64,000 nucleotides of DNA from assembly GCA_902464615.1 (NCBI GenBank), contig CABQKA010000007.1, positions 27,561 to 91,560 on the forward strand, in the 5' to 3' direction. Source of the DNA: an uncultured Prevotella sp. (lineage in GTDB: Bacteria > Bacteroidota > Bacteroidia > Bacteroidales > Bacteroidaceae). Positions 1 to 8,889 of this stretch are shown piece by piece. Made by a program: the position numbers and the translations under genes. Numbering within the stretch: position 1 is the first letter of the stretch; each line of letters starts with the position of its first letter. Under the pieces are notes generated by a model. That model searched no databases. It saw nothing but the letters and a program-made list of their open reading frames with translations, and was not told the origin of the DNA.

Positions 1-414
1 GATGTAGCCCTCATCTCTATCGGCCCCATCGGCACACTCGCAGCCGAAGCCATAGCCGAGGTGGAGCGCAACGGCGGGCCAAGCGTGGCGCATTACGACC
101 TGCGCTTCCTCAAGCCGCTCGACGAAGGCATGCTCAGCGAAATCGGAAAGCGCTTCCGCCGTATCGTGACCGTGGAAGACGGAGTTCGCACAGGCGGAAT
201 GGGTAGTGCAGTTCTCGAATGGTACAGCGACCACGGACTATGTCCGGCCGTAACGCGGCTGGGACTGCCGGATAAATTTGTAGAACACGGCAGCGTAGAA
301 GAGCTTTACCATATCGTCGGGCTGGACCAAGAAGCCATTGCCCGCGCCCTGACAGAAACGGCCGCGTGCGAAACTGCGCGTCCGGCAGCCATACCGACGG
401 AAAAAAACGATTAA
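1..414 (+). CDS. dxs: 1-deoxy-D-xylulose-5-phosphate synthase, C-terminal fragment
   Basis: The reading frame is open from the first base and ends with TAA at 412-414, so this is the 3' end of a gene that begins outside the window. The visible 137 residues match the C-terminal transketolase domain of DXS: a 'DLRFLKPLDE' segment, then 'IVTVEDGVRTGGMGSAV', then the final helices. DXS condenses pyruvate and glyceraldehyde 3-phosphate with thiamine diphosphate in the cytoplasm, the first step of the MEP isoprenoid pathway. The later MEP gene ispH lies about 11 kb downstream. trkA follows after 18 bases on the same strand and is probably co-transcribed. The thiamine-binding and catalytic N-terminal domains cannot be checked here. 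Confidence 0.93.
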   Translation, partial: DVALISIGPIGTLAAEAIAEVERNGGPSVAHYDLRFLKPLDEGMLSEIGKRFRRIVTVEDGVRTGGMGSAVLEWYSDHGLCPAVTRLGLPDKFVEHGSVEELYHIVGLDQEAIARALTETAACETARPAAIPTEKND

Positions 415-432
415 CAACGTCATTCATCTCAA

Positions 433-1776
433 ATGAGAATCATCATAGCCGGTGCAGGCGCGGTAGGTACCCACCTGGCCAAACTTTTTTCAAAAGAGCA
501 CCACGACATCACGCTCATAGACGAAAACCCCGAACGGTTAGAAACGCCCAACAGCAATTTAGAGCTACTCACTATCTGCGGTTCGCCATCGTCCATCAAT
601 GTACTGCGGAACGCGGAAGTAGGACACGCCGACCTCTTCATCGGAGTAACGCCGGACGAAGCACACAACATGACGTGCTGCATGCTTGCTTCCAAGCTCG
701 GCGCGAAAAAGACCGTAGCGCGCGTAGACAATTATGAGTACACACTGCCCGACAACCGGGAATTCTTCAAGACCGTCGGCATAGACTCCATCATTTATCC
801 GGAAATGCTGGCCGGCCGGGAAATTATCCACAACCTGAAGCACAGTTGGGTGAGGCAATGGCTCGAATTCCAAGGCGGCTCGCTCATTATGCTCGGCATC
901 AAGCTGCGCGGCTCGGCCCAGATGCTCGATATTCCGCTGCGCGTGCTCTGCGGCCCTGAAGCGCCTTACCATATCGTAGCCGTCAAGCGCAACGCCGAGA
1001 CCATCATTCCCCACGGCAACGACACGCTCTCCAACGGCGACATCGTTTACTTCATGACCACACCGCCTTACGTCTCCTACATCCGCGACATAGCCGGAAA
1101 GGAAGACTACCCCGAAGTGAAGCAAGTATTCATGATGGGAGGAGGGCACACCGCGGAGCAAGCACTCCAGAACATGCCCGACACCATACACGCCAAAGTA
1201 TTCGAGACCGACCCACACCGCTGCGAGCGACTGAACGAAAGCATCAAACGCCACAACGCCATGATTCTTCACGGCGACGGACGCGACCCGGACCTGCTCG
1301 TAGACGAAGGCATCCGCAACGCGCAGGCCTTTGTCGCCCTGACCAACAATGCCGAGGCGAACATCCTCGCCTGCCTCTCGGCCAAACGCCTGGGCATCCG
1401 CAAGACCGTCGCCATGGTCGAGAACCTAGACTACATCGGCATGGCAGAAAGCCTCGACCTCGGCACAATTATCAACAAGAAGACTTTCGCCGCCAGCCAT
1501 ATTTACCAGATGACGCTGAAGGCCGACATCACGACGATCAAAACCTTGAACGTGGCCAACGCAGACGTCGCGGAATTTGTCGTACGTGAAGGGGCACGCA
1601 TCACGCGCAAAGCCGTCAAAGACCTTGACCTCCCGCCCACTGTCACGCTCGGCGGGCTGGTGCGCAACGGGCAAGGGCTTTTGGTAAACGGCATGACGCA
1701 AATTCAGGCCGGCGATACCGTCGTCGCCTTTTGTCTGGAGAATGCCGTGAAACGCATTGAGAAATATTTCAATTGA
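433..1776 (+). CDS. trkA: Trk potassium uptake system, NAD-binding regulatory subunit TrkA
   Basis: This 447-residue cytoplasmic protein has the TrkA layout of two RCK modules. The first begins with the Rossmann fingerprint 'IIIAGAGAVGTHLAKLF' (GxGxxG, residues 2-18). The second starts around residue 230 with 'VFMMGGGHTAEQAL'. An RCK-C segment ends each half. TrkA binds NAD(H) and gates the TrkH potassium channel encoded next. The ATG at 433 begins directly at the Rossmann strand, so the start is well fixed. The stop lies 28 bases before the trkH start, which supports a two-gene unit. The length is normal for the family. Confidence 0.95.
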   Translation: MRIIIAGAGAVGTHLAKLFSKEHHDITLIDENPERLETPNSNLELLTICGSPSSINVLRNAEVGHADLFIGVTPDEAHNMTCCMLASKLGAKKTVARVDNYEYTLPDNREFFKTVGIDSIIYPEMLAGREIIHNLKHSWVRQWLEFQGGSLIMLGIKLRGSAQMLDIPLRVLCGPEAPYHIVAVKRNAETIIPHGNDTLSNGDIVYFMTTPPYVSYIRDIAGKEDYPEVKQVFMMGGGHTAEQALQNMPDTIHAKVFETDPHRCERLNESIKRHNAMILHGDGRDPDLLVDEGIRNAQAFVALTNNAEANILACLSAKRLGIRKTVAMVENLDYIGMAESLDLGTIINKKTFAASHIYQMTLKADITTIKTLNVANADVAEFVVREGARITRKAVKDLDLPPTVTLGGLVRNGQGLLVNGMTQIQAGDTVVAFCLENAVKRIEKYFN

Positions 1777-1804
1777 AAAAACACAAAAACGCCAAGCCTG
1801 CTTC

Positions 1805-3262
1805 ATGATTAATGCCAAACTCATCGCCCGGGTCATAGGCTCGCTGCTTTTTCTTGAAGTGCTGATGCTCTTCCTCTGCTATGGTGTCGGACTGCTTTAC
1901 AACGAGCGAGACATAACCCCCTTCGGCATACCCGCCCTGATAGCCGCCGTCTTAGGCATCGCATTGAAAGCTGCCGGCCACAAGGCCGAAAACCGTATGA
2001 GCCGCCGCGACGGTTATCTCATCGTTTCGCTCACATGGCTGCTCTATACGCTCATCGGCATGCTCCCCTTTCTCGTGAGCGGCATCGAGACGCGCGTGGC
2101 CGCGGCATTCTTCGAAAGCATGTCGGGATGGACCACCACCGGCTCTTCCGTACTGACCAATATCGACGCCCTGCCCCGCGCCATCCTTTTCTGGCGCAGC
2201 CTGATGCATTGGTTTGGCGGGATGGGCATCGTGTTCTTCACCATTGCCGTGCTCCCTACCATGGGCATCGGCGACCAGAAACTTTTTTCCGCCGAAGCCA
2301 CAGGACTGAAGACCGAAAAGTTGCACCCGCGCATCAGCACCACCGCGCGCTGGCTCTGGAGCGTCTACCTGCTGCTCACCGGCACTTGCTGTCTGGCATA
2401 CTACTTAGGCGGGATGAATCTGTTCGACGCCGTCAACCACAGCCTCTCTACCATCGCCACCGGCGGATTCTCCACCCATCAGGCCAGCCTGGCCTGGTTC
2501 TCCTCCCCCACTCTGGAGTACCTCACCACGCTGTTCATGTTCATCTCGGGCATCAACTTCACGCTGCTCTACCTGTTTTTCATCAAACGGCGCTGGTACG
2601 ACGTGTTCCACGACAGCGAGCTGCGCTGCCTGCTCTGCATCATGGGCTTCGCCATTGCCTACATCACCCTGCTGCTCCACTTCCACGAAGGCCTGCCTCT
2701 GGAAACAGCATTCCGCTACGCAGCTTTCAACACCATATCCCTACAGTCCACTACGGGCATGACCGTCAGTGACTTCACGCTCTGGCACCCCACGGCATGG
2801 ATGCTACTCCTGCTGGTCACGGCAGTCGGTGCATGCGCCGGCTCCACGGCGGGCGGCATCAAGTGCATACGCATCGTGACTGCCTACAAGACCATGACAA
2901 ACGAACTGCGCCACATCCTGCACCCGAGGGCCGTACTCCCCGTGCGCATCAACGGCAACGTCGTAGCGGAACATGTGGGGCAGTCCATATTTGCCTTCCT
3001 CGTGGCCTATTTCCTCTGCATCTTCGTCGGGACTCTCCTCTCCATTGCCATGGGCGTCCCGGTGCTCGATGCCCTGAGCGCCTGCATCACGTCGTTCAGC
3101 AACGCCGGTCCGGCCTTCGGCCATGTGCTCGGCCCGCTCGACTCGTGGAACATCATGCCCGACGGTGTGCTATGGATCAACTCCCTGCTCATGCTGGCCG
3201 GCCGCCTTGAGATCTTCTCACTGCTCCTGCCCTTCACGCTCTCTTTCTGGCGGGACAACTGA
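1805..3262 (+). CDS. trkH: Trk potassium uptake system, channel subunit TrkH
   Basis: This is a 485-residue polytopic inner-membrane protein. Four pore-loop segments typical of TrkH/KtrB are visible in order: 'GWTTTGSSVLT', 'STIATGGFSTH', 'LQSTTGMTVSDF' and 'SFSNAGPAFGHV'. Each carries the conserved glycine of the potassium selectivity filter. The frame extends upstream to 1757, but that would overlap the trkA end and add a charged leader. ATG 1805 begins 'MINAKLIARVIGSLLFLEV', which leads directly into the first membrane helix, and is preferred. It is predicted to import potassium under control of TrkA, encoded just upstream. Confidence 0.94.
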   Translation: MINAKLIARVIGSLLFLEVLMLFLCYGVGLLYNERDITPFGIPALIAAVLGIALKAAGHKAENRMSRRDGYLIVSLTWLLYTLIGMLPFLVSGIETRVAAAFFESMSGWTTTGSSVLTNIDALPRAILFWRSLMHWFGGMGIVFFTIAVLPTMGIGDQKLFSAEATGLKTEKLHPRISTTARWLWSVYLLLTGTCCLAYYLGGMNLFDAVNHSLSTIATGGFSTHQASLAWFSSPTLEYLTTLFMFISGINFTLLYLFFIKRRWYDVFHDSELRCLLCIMGFAIAYITLLLHFHEGLPLETAFRYAAFNTISLQSTTGMTVSDFTLWHPTAWMLLLLVTAVGACAGSTAGGIKCIRIVTAYKTMTNELRHILHPRAVLPVRINGNVVAEHVGQSIFAFLVAYFLCIFVGTLLSIAMGVPVLDALSACITSFSNAGPAFGHVLGPLDSWNIMPDGVLWINSLLMLAGRLEIFSLLLPFTLSFWRDN

Positions 3263-3292
3263 CAGCCCCCCGCCCATACTCCCTCCCCCATC

Positions 3293-3952
3293 ATGGACGA
3301 AATATTCAAATTCCTGAAAGACATCGCCGCCCACAACGACCGCGAATGGTTCCACGCCCACCGCGACCGTTTCGACGCCGCCTACGCCCGCTTCACGGCC
3401 GTAGCCGAAGCCATGATAGCCCGCATCGCGCAGTTCGACCCCGACGTGGCCGGACTCCCGGTCAAGGGGACACTCTACCGCTTCTACCGCGACACACGGT
3501 TCAGCGCGGACAAGTCGCCCTACAAGCGCCACTTCGGCAGCTACATCAACCCGCGCGGCAAAAAGTCGCCCCACGGCGGCTACTACCTGCACATCGAACC
3601 GGGCCACTCGCTCGTGGCCTGCGGCGCCTACTGCCTGCCCCCGGCCATCCTGAGGGCCGTGCGCCGCTCCATCGTAGACCGCACGGACGAATTCCGGGCC
3701 ATCGTCGAAGCCCCCCACTTCGCCGACGCATTTCCCACAATCGGGATGGAACGGCTCAAGACGGTGCCCGCCGGATTCCCGCGCGACTTCTCCTACCCGC
3801 AATACCTGCGGCCAAAGGACTACAGCGTATGGCACAACCTGGACGACAGTTTCTTCCTCCGCCCCGGATGGGAAGACCGCGCCGCAGACCTCTTCCGCGA
3901 GATGAAGCCGTTTCTCGACTTTGTCAACGACACCATCGACGATTATTTATAA
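3293..3952 (+). CDS. DUF2461 family protein
   Basis: This 219-residue soluble protein has the hallmarks of DUF2461 (TIGR02453): an N-terminal 'FLKDIAAHNDREWFHAHRD', then 'GTLYRFYRDTRFSADKSPYK', then a 'HGGYYLHIEPG' segment. The family is widespread and its biochemical role is not established. There is no signal peptide or membrane segment, so it is likely cytoplasmic. It starts 30 bases after trkH and could belong to the same transcript. The length is usual for the family. No function is assigned beyond the family name. Confidence 0.88.
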   Translation: MDEIFKFLKDIAAHNDREWFHAHRDRFDAAYARFTAVAEAMIARIAQFDPDVAGLPVKGTLYRFYRDTRFSADKSPYKRHFGSYINPRGKKSPHGGYYLHIEPGHSLVACGAYCLPPAILRAVRRSIVDRTDEFRAIVEAPHFADAFPTIGMERLKTVPAGFPRDFSYPQYLRPKDYSVWHNLDDSFFLRPGWEDRAADLFREMKPFLDFVNDTIDDYL

Positions 3953-4014
3953 AATCCCCGCCGCCGGGCAGGACTTCCGCCCGCGCACGGCGGCACACCA
4001 AACTTTGCGCAAAC

Positions 4015-4725
4015 ATGAAACACCATTGCCGCTCGCTCGCCTTGATGCTGCTTCTGCTTCCGGCGCTGTATTCCTGCCGGAAAACAAACATCTACGAGAC
4101 CGTCAAAGCCATGTCCGTGGCCGAAGTAGACACGGCGGGATTTGAATCCAAAACCTTGCAGACCAACGATTTCAACGCGGTGGAAGTAGACTGCTTCGCC
4201 GACGTGACCTACCACCAGACCCCCAACGGGACACCGCCGCACGTCACCGTCTCGGCACCGGCCGACGTGCTCGGGAACCTGGACGTGAAGACTGAAAACG
4301 GCGAACTGGAAATCCGCGTGAAGCGCGGCTACCGCATGCCCAAACGCGCCGTCGCCGTCATCCACCTCTACGCCCCCTTCGTCAGCAGTTTCTCCCTCCA
4401 CGGCGGCAAGTGTCTCCGCCTGGGCACAATGTCCATCTCCAGCCCCCTCAGCCTCACGCTCGACGGCGTGGGAAGCCTCACCTCCCAAAAGGTGGAAGCC
4501 TACGAAATCCGCGCCGAACTGAACGGGGCAGGCAACATTGACCTCAACGGCATACGCACACAACGGCTGACAGCCTCGCTCAACGGAGCGGGCAAAGTCC
4601 GCCTGGACGGAACATGTACGGAAGCCTACCTCGACCTGAACGGCGCGGGCGACATCGACATATCCGCCCTCAAGAGCCGCAACGTCCGCCGCTCGGTCAA
4701 CGGTGTAGGGAACATCGAAGAATGA
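4015..4725 (+). CDS. DUF2807 lipoprotein with NGAG repeats
   Basis: The 236-residue product starts 'MKHHCRSLALMLL' and has a lipobox ending in Cys21 ('LPALYSC'), so it is predicted to be an outer-membrane or periplasmic lipoprotein. The rest matches DUF2807, a putative auto-transporter adhesin head (GIN) domain predicted to fold as a beta-solenoid. The C-terminal part repeats a turn motif: NGAGNIDL, NGAGKVRL, NGAGDIDI and NGVGNIE. An upstream in-frame extension exists, but the signal peptide fixes the start at 4015. The molecular role of the family is unknown. Three further DUF2807 genes lie at 59632-62871, each with a different repeated turn. Confidence 0.85.
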   Translation: MKHHCRSLALMLLLLPALYSCRKTNIYETVKAMSVAEVDTAGFESKTLQTNDFNAVEVDCFADVTYHQTPNGTPPHVTVSAPADVLGNLDVKTENGELEIRVKRGYRMPKRAVAVIHLYAPFVSSFSLHGGKCLRLGTMSISSPLSLTLDGVGSLTSQKVEAYEIRAELNGAGNIDLNGIRTQRLTASLNGAGKVRLDGTCTEAYLDLNGAGDIDISALKSRNVRRSVNGVGNIEE

Positions 4726-4756
4726 ACACGGCGGCGGCCGCCTATGGCCGCCGCAC

Positions 4757-4819
4757 ACGCGCCCTATCCCCGTAAAAAATCCCCTAAGCCCCGCCGCCAC
4801 GCGCCTAAGCCCCGAAAGA
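4757..4819. repeat. 21-bp array A (3 units)
   Basis: There are three consecutive 21-base units starting at 4757, 4778 and 4799. They contain the cores CCCTATCCCCGT, CCCTAAGCCCCG and GCCTAAGCCCCG. The array lies 31 bases after the stop of the DUF2807 lipoprotein and before the rlmN promoter. It is a member of a family found eleven times in this window. It is more degenerate than other copies and I see no strong hairpin. Confidence 0.7.
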
Positions 4820-4939
4820 GGGGAACACACGCCGGCGGACGCCCCGCCGCACGAAGGCGGAAACACGGACAGCCGGCACGCACGCCGCCCGGCACTTCAC
4901 TTTTTCGGACGGCAAGGGTGCCGTTCGGAATTTTTCATG

Positions 4940-4947
4940 TAATTTTG
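4940..4947 (+). promoter_or_regulatory. Bacteroidota -7 box of rlmN
   Basis: TAATTTTG fits the Bacteroidota -7 consensus TAnnTTTG and lies 18 bases before the rlmN ATG. The -33 element is not clear. Confidence 0.6.
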
Positions 4948-4965
4948 CACTCACAATCAGCCACA

Positions 4966-6096
4966 ATGACAGGATACGCCGCAGAAAACGGAGAAACGAA
5001 AAAGCCCCTGCTGGGCATGACGCCCGCCGAACTGGGCGACGTAGCCGCAGAGGCCGGTCTGCCGGCCTTTTCCGCCAAGCAGATGGCCGACTGGCTATAC
5101 AGGAAACTGGCCACAGACATCGGCGGAATGACCAACCTGCCCAAGGCGGCGCGCGAACGGCTCGCCGGACGCTACTGCGTGGGACGCTCGGCACCGGCCG
5201 GCTGCCAGCGCTCGCAGGACGGCACGGTAAAATACCTCTTCCGCACCCAAGGCGGGCACTACGTCGAGTCGGTCTACATCCCCGACGGCGAACGGGCCAC
5301 GCTGTGCGTGTCGAGCCAGGTGGGCTGCAAAATGGGCTGCGCCTTCTGCATGACAGGGCGGCAAGGCTTCGCGGCTTCGCTCACACCGGCCGACATACTC
5401 AACCAGATATGTTCGCTTCCCGAACAGGCCAGCCTGACCAACATCGTCTTCATGGGACAGGGCGAACCGTTTGACAACCTGGACAACGTGCTGCGCGCCA
5501 CCGAGGTGCTCACCGCCCCGTGGGGCTTCGGCTGGAGCCCCCGGCGCATCACGGTGTCGAGCGTAGGGCTGGCCAAAGGCCTGCAACGCTTCATCGAAGA
5601 AAGCGAGTGCCACCTGGCCATCAGCCTGCACCACCCCCTGCACGAGGGACGGGCCGCGCTGATGCCCGCCGAGAAAGCCTTTCCCATCCGGGAGATTGCC
5701 GACACGCTGCGGCAGTATGACGCTTTCCGCAAAGGGCACACTGCGGCCGGGCAGTCCAAGCAACGGCGCCTCTCGTTCGAATACATCCCCTTCGACGGGG
5801 TCAACGACTCGCCGCGCCACGCGAAAGCCATCGTGGACCTGCTGCGCGGCCTGGACTGCCGCATCAACCTCATCCGCTTCCACGGCATCCCCGACACACC
5901 GCTGCGGGGCATCCCCGAAAAACGGATGCTGCAACTCCGCGATTACCTCACGGAACACGGAATTTTCACCACCATCAGAGCCTCGCGCGGCGAGGACATC
6001 CTGGCCGCATGCGGACTGCTCTCCACCGCAAGGCAAGAGGCAGAACGCCAAGGCCAAGCCGGCGCAAGCGCACGGCGGGAGATGGGACAAGGCTGA
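4966..6096 (+). CDS. rlmN: Dual-specificity 23S rRNA/tRNA adenine C2-methyltransferase RlmN
   Basis: This 376-residue radical SAM enzyme contains the CxxxCxxC cluster motif in 'GCKMGCAFCMTGRQGF' (Cys near 121, 125 and 128). Downstream are 'NIVFMGQGEPFDNLDNV', 'RITVSSVGL' and 'HLAISLHHPL', as in RlmN. It methylates C2 of A2503 in 23S rRNA and of A37 in some tRNAs, using two SAM molecules. The frame is open back to 4744, but the promoter at 4940-4947 and the family N-terminus support ATG 4966. pdxA follows after 29 bases. The C-terminal tail after residue 345 is basic and Ala/Gln-rich and looks non-conserved. Confidence 0.94.
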   Translation: MTGYAAENGETKKPLLGMTPAELGDVAAEAGLPAFSAKQMADWLYRKLATDIGGMTNLPKAARERLAGRYCVGRSAPAGCQRSQDGTVKYLFRTQGGHYVESVYIPDGERATLCVSSQVGCKMGCAFCMTGRQGFAASLTPADILNQICSLPEQASLTNIVFMGQGEPFDNLDNVLRATEVLTAPWGFGWSPRRITVSSVGLAKGLQRFIEESECHLAISLHHPLHEGRAALMPAEKAFPIREIADTLRQYDAFRKGHTAAGQSKQRRLSFEYIPFDGVNDSPRHAKAIVDLLRGLDCRINLIRFHGIPDTPLRGIPEKRMLQLRDYLTEHGIFTTIRASRGEDILAACGLLSTARQEAERQGQAGASARREMGQG

Positions 6097-6125
6097 GTTC
6101 CGCCATCCGACAAAACATAAACACC

Positions 6126-7280
6126 ATGACGCTTAACAACCATACGCACGACCATTCCCCCGAGGAGACGGCCACACAGGCCGCTTCCAGGAAACTGCTC
6201 CGCGTGGGCATCACGCAAGGAGACACGAACGGTGTCGGCTACGAACTGATTCTGAAAACCTTTTCAGACAATGGCATGTTCGAGCTTTGTCTCCCCGTCA
6301 TCTTCGGTTCAGCCAAGGTGGCTACGTACCACCGCAAGACCTTGGGCATAGAGATGAATTTCCACATCATCCGCTCGGCCGAAGAAGCCGTCCCCGGCCA
6401 GCTGAACCTGATAAACTGCATCGAGGACGACGTTAAAGTGGAGCTGGGCAAAGCCACCCCGGAAGGAGGCGAGGCGGCACGCATCGCCTTGGAAAGCGCA
6501 ACGCAAGCCCTCCGGGAGGGAGAAATCGACGTACTCGTCACGGCACCCATCTGCAAGTCGGCCATTCAGAGCGAAAGATTCCCCTTCACAGGCCACACCG
6601 AATACCTGCAAAACCGCATAGGCGACGGGGCAGAACCGCTGATGATATTGGCCAACAGCCTGATGCGCGTGGCCCTCGTCACGACCCACTTGCCCGTGAA
6701 GGACGTAGCGACCCACGTGACACAGGAGGCCGTCCTCGCGAAAATCAAGCTGCTCCACGAAAGCCTGCGCCACGACTTCCTGCTGTCGGCCCCGCGCATC
6801 GCCGTCCTGGGATTCAACCCGCACAACGGGGACAACGGGACGCTGGGAACGGAAGAGCAGGAAGCCATACAGCCCGCCATCGAGGCAGCCGTGGCAGAAG
6901 GCCTGCAATGCTTCGGCCCCTACTCCAGCGACGGTTTCTTCGGCGCAGGGCTTTACCGGCACTTCGACGCCGTCCTGGCCATGTACCACGATCAAGGGCT
7001 TATCCCCTTCAAAGCTCTGTCCATGGACGACGGAGTGAACTTCACGGCCGGCCTGCCCTACGTCCGCACCTCGCCGGACCACGGAACGGCCTTCGACATC
7101 GCAGGCAAAGGCACCGCCTCGCCGGAATCGTTCCGGCAAGCCATCTTCATGGCCATCGACATCTACCGCAACCGCGAAGCCGACGACGAAGCACGCCGCT
7201 CCCCACTCCAGAAGTTATACCACGAACACCGCGAGGACAGCGACCGCCAGCGCCACATCCAATCAGAAAAGACAGAATGA
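6126..7280 (+). CDS. pdxA: 4-hydroxythreonine-4-phosphate dehydrogenase PdxA
   Basis: This 384-residue cytoplasmic enzyme shows the PdxA signatures 'LRVGITQGDTNGVGYELI', 'VTAPICKSAI', 'FTGHTEYL', 'MYHDQGLIPFK' and 'RTSPDHGTAFDIAGKG'. The metal-binding histidines lie in the last three. It oxidises 4-phosphohydroxy-L-threonine with NAD(P)+ in the DXP-dependent pyridoxal phosphate pathway, which also uses the DXS product. ATG 6126 was chosen over an upstream extension to 6009 because that extension overlaps rlmN. Its TGA overlaps the ATG of the next gene by four bases (ATGA), implying translational coupling with the nucleotidyltransferase. Confidence 0.94.
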   Translation: MTLNNHTHDHSPEETATQAASRKLLRVGITQGDTNGVGYELILKTFSDNGMFELCLPVIFGSAKVATYHRKTLGIEMNFHIIRSAEEAVPGQLNLINCIEDDVKVELGKATPEGGEAARIALESATQALREGEIDVLVTAPICKSAIQSERFPFTGHTEYLQNRIGDGAEPLMILANSLMRVALVTTHLPVKDVATHVTQEAVLAKIKLLHESLRHDFLLSAPRIAVLGFNPHNGDNGTLGTEEQEAIQPAIEAAVAEGLQCFGPYSSDGFFGAGLYRHFDAVLAMYHDQGLIPFKALSMDDGVNFTAGLPYVRTSPDHGTAFDIAGKGTASPESFRQAIFMAIDIYRNREADDEARRSPLQKLYHEHREDSDRQRHIQSEKTE

Positions 7281-7990
7281 AATTTGCCATTATCGCAGCC
7301 GGCGAAGGCTCACGGCTCAGCCAGGAAGGCATAGACTTGCCCAAGCCGCTCGTTAGCATAGGGGGCGAGCCCATGATAGACAGACTCGTCCGCATCTTCA
7401 ACGAGAACGGCGCCGAAGAAATAAGCATCATCGTCAACCGGCTTCACCCGCAAACCGAAGAGCACGTCCGCCAGCTGGCCGCACGGAGCAAAGGCGCGCC
7501 CATCCGCATCCTCGTGAAAACGACGCCCAGCTCCATGCACAGCTTCTTCGAGCTAAGCCCCGGCCTGGAAGGGCATCCGTTCTGCCTGACAACGGTCGAC
7601 ACCATCTTCCCCGAGAAGGAATTCTCCGCTTATATAGAAGCCTTCCGCCACAGTACGGCAGACGGCCTCATGGGCGTAACGGCCTTCGTAGACGACGAGA
7701 AGCCGCTCTACGTAGCCACCGACGCGCACCTCCATATCACGGGATTCCACGACACACGCGAAAGCGAAGACGACCGCTACGTATCGGGCGGCATCTACGC
7801 CCTGCGCCCCTCGGCCCTGGACACGCTGCGGCGCTGCATGGCCGAAGGCAAAAGCCGCATGCGCAACTTCCAGCGCGCCCTGGTCGAGGACGGACAGCGA
7901 CTCGAAGCCTGGCCGTTCAGCAAAGTCATGGATGTGGACCACGCCGACGACATCGTAAAAGCCGAACAATTCCTCCACGAAAGCGTATGA
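7277..7990 (+). CDS. Sugar/alcohol-phosphate nucleotidyltransferase
   Basis: This is a 237-residue NTP_transferase-fold protein. The nucleotide-binding motif 'IIAAGEGSRL' is followed by 'LPKPLVSIGGEPMI'. The metal-binding aspartate is probably in 'LTTVDTIF', the product loop is 'YVSGGIYALRP' and the late metal motif is 'VMDVDHADDI'. Such enzymes condense an NTP with a sugar- or polyol-phosphate to give an NDP-activated compound. The gene overlaps pdxA and the following ATP-grasp gene by four bases each. A CDP-alcohol phosphatidyltransferase lies two genes down, so a CTP:polyol-phosphate cytidylyltransferase role is attractive. This is inference: base and substrate specificity are not readable. 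Confidence 0.82.
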   Translation: MKFAIIAAGEGSRLSQEGIDLPKPLVSIGGEPMIDRLVRIFNENGAEEISIIVNRLHPQTEEHVRQLAARSKGAPIRILVKTTPSSMHSFFELSPGLEGHPFCLTTVDTIFPEKEFSAYIEAFRHSTADGLMGVTAFVDDEKPLYVATDAHLHITGFHDTRESEDDRYVSGGIYALRPSALDTLRRCMAEGKSRMRNFQRALVEDGQRLEAWPFSKVMDVDHADDIVKAEQFLHESV

Positions 7991-8877
7991 AAATACTTGG
8001 CATCAGCCGTTCCCCGCGTTTCTCCCCTAATTCAGTCGCCCGCGACAAAGCCATATTCCAGGCTGTCGCAGGGGAACTGCGCCGCATGGGCCATGACGTG
8101 GCGACAGTCTGCGAAGATGATTTCCGTGACACAGGCCATGCCGACATTATCTATAACATGGGGCGCGACACGTGTTTCCTCGCATCCCTTGCCCGCCATA
8201 CCGGCGTCCCGGTCATTAATTCGCCCTCCGCGCTTCTAAGTGCCACGCGCACCGCCCTGACGGAACGCTTCGGCGCCGAGGGCATCCCCATCCCCCGGAG
8301 CTACACTTTCCGCACCGCGACACTTGCCCCGGCCGACGCCGATGCCTTCTGCGAGTCATGCGGCAACCGCATCTGGCTCAAGCGCGGCGATGCCTGCGCG
8401 CAATCCGCCGAGGACGTGCGCCACATCCAGGATACGGACAGTCTCCACACCGCCCTTGAGGACTTCGCCCGGCGCAACATCACCGACGGCGTCCTCTGCG
8501 AGCATGTGGCCGGCGACCTTGTCAAATTCTACGGCGTCGAGGGCACAGACTTTTTCTATCTGTATTACCCGACAGAGGGGAAGAACTTCAGCAAATTCGG
8601 ACTGGAAAAAATCAACGGCGCCCCGACGGGCTTCGCCTTCCGCACGCAGGCGCTCAAGGCATGCGCCGACCACGCCGCGCGCCTGAGCGGATTCATCGTC
8701 TACGGCGGCGACGCCATCATCCGGCGCGACGGCTCCTTCGTCATTATCGACTTCAACGACTGGCCCTCTTTCTCGCGCTGCTGTAACGAAGCCGCGCGGG
8801 CCATCGCCGCACGGGTGAACATCCTGCGCAACGCGCTGCACCCGGTAGCCATGCAGTCCGCTTTCCACTATTTATAA
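7987..8877 (+). CDS. ATP-grasp family protein
   Basis: The 296-residue protein has the arrangement of an ATP-grasp ligase. There is an N-terminal pre-ATP-grasp Rossmann-like part (residues 1-80), an ATP-binding lysine segment 'RIWLKRGDACAQ', and a C-terminal magnesium-binding segment 'GSFVIIDFNDWPSFSRC' with acidic and Asn residues in the expected order. ATP-grasp enzymes activate a carboxylate as an acyl-phosphate and join it to an amine, thiol or other nucleophile; the substrate here is unknown. Translation is coupled to the preceding nucleotidyltransferase by an ATGA overlap. It lies 12 bases before the phosphatidyltransferase, so it probably acts in the same head-group pathway. Confidence 0.75.
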   Translation: MKILGISRSPRFSPNSVARDKAIFQAVAGELRRMGHDVATVCEDDFRDTGHADIIYNMGRDTCFLASLARHTGVPVINSPSALLSATRTALTERFGAEGIPIPRSYTFRTATLAPADADAFCESCGNRIWLKRGDACAQSAEDVRHIQDTDSLHTALEDFARRNITDGVLCEHVAGDLVKFYGVEGTDFFYLYYPTEGKNFSKFGLEKINGAPTGFAFRTQALKACADHAARLSGFIVYGGDAIIRRDGSFVIIDFNDWPSFSRCCNEAARAIAARVNILRNALHPVAMQSAFHYL

Positions 8878-8889
8878 GTCTTCATCTTC

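Noticed and set aside
4757..4819. CRISPR array interpretation of the 21-bp repeats
   Set aside because: Units are directly abutting with four-base linkers, there are at most three per locus, they are dispersed over eleven loci, and no cas genes are present.
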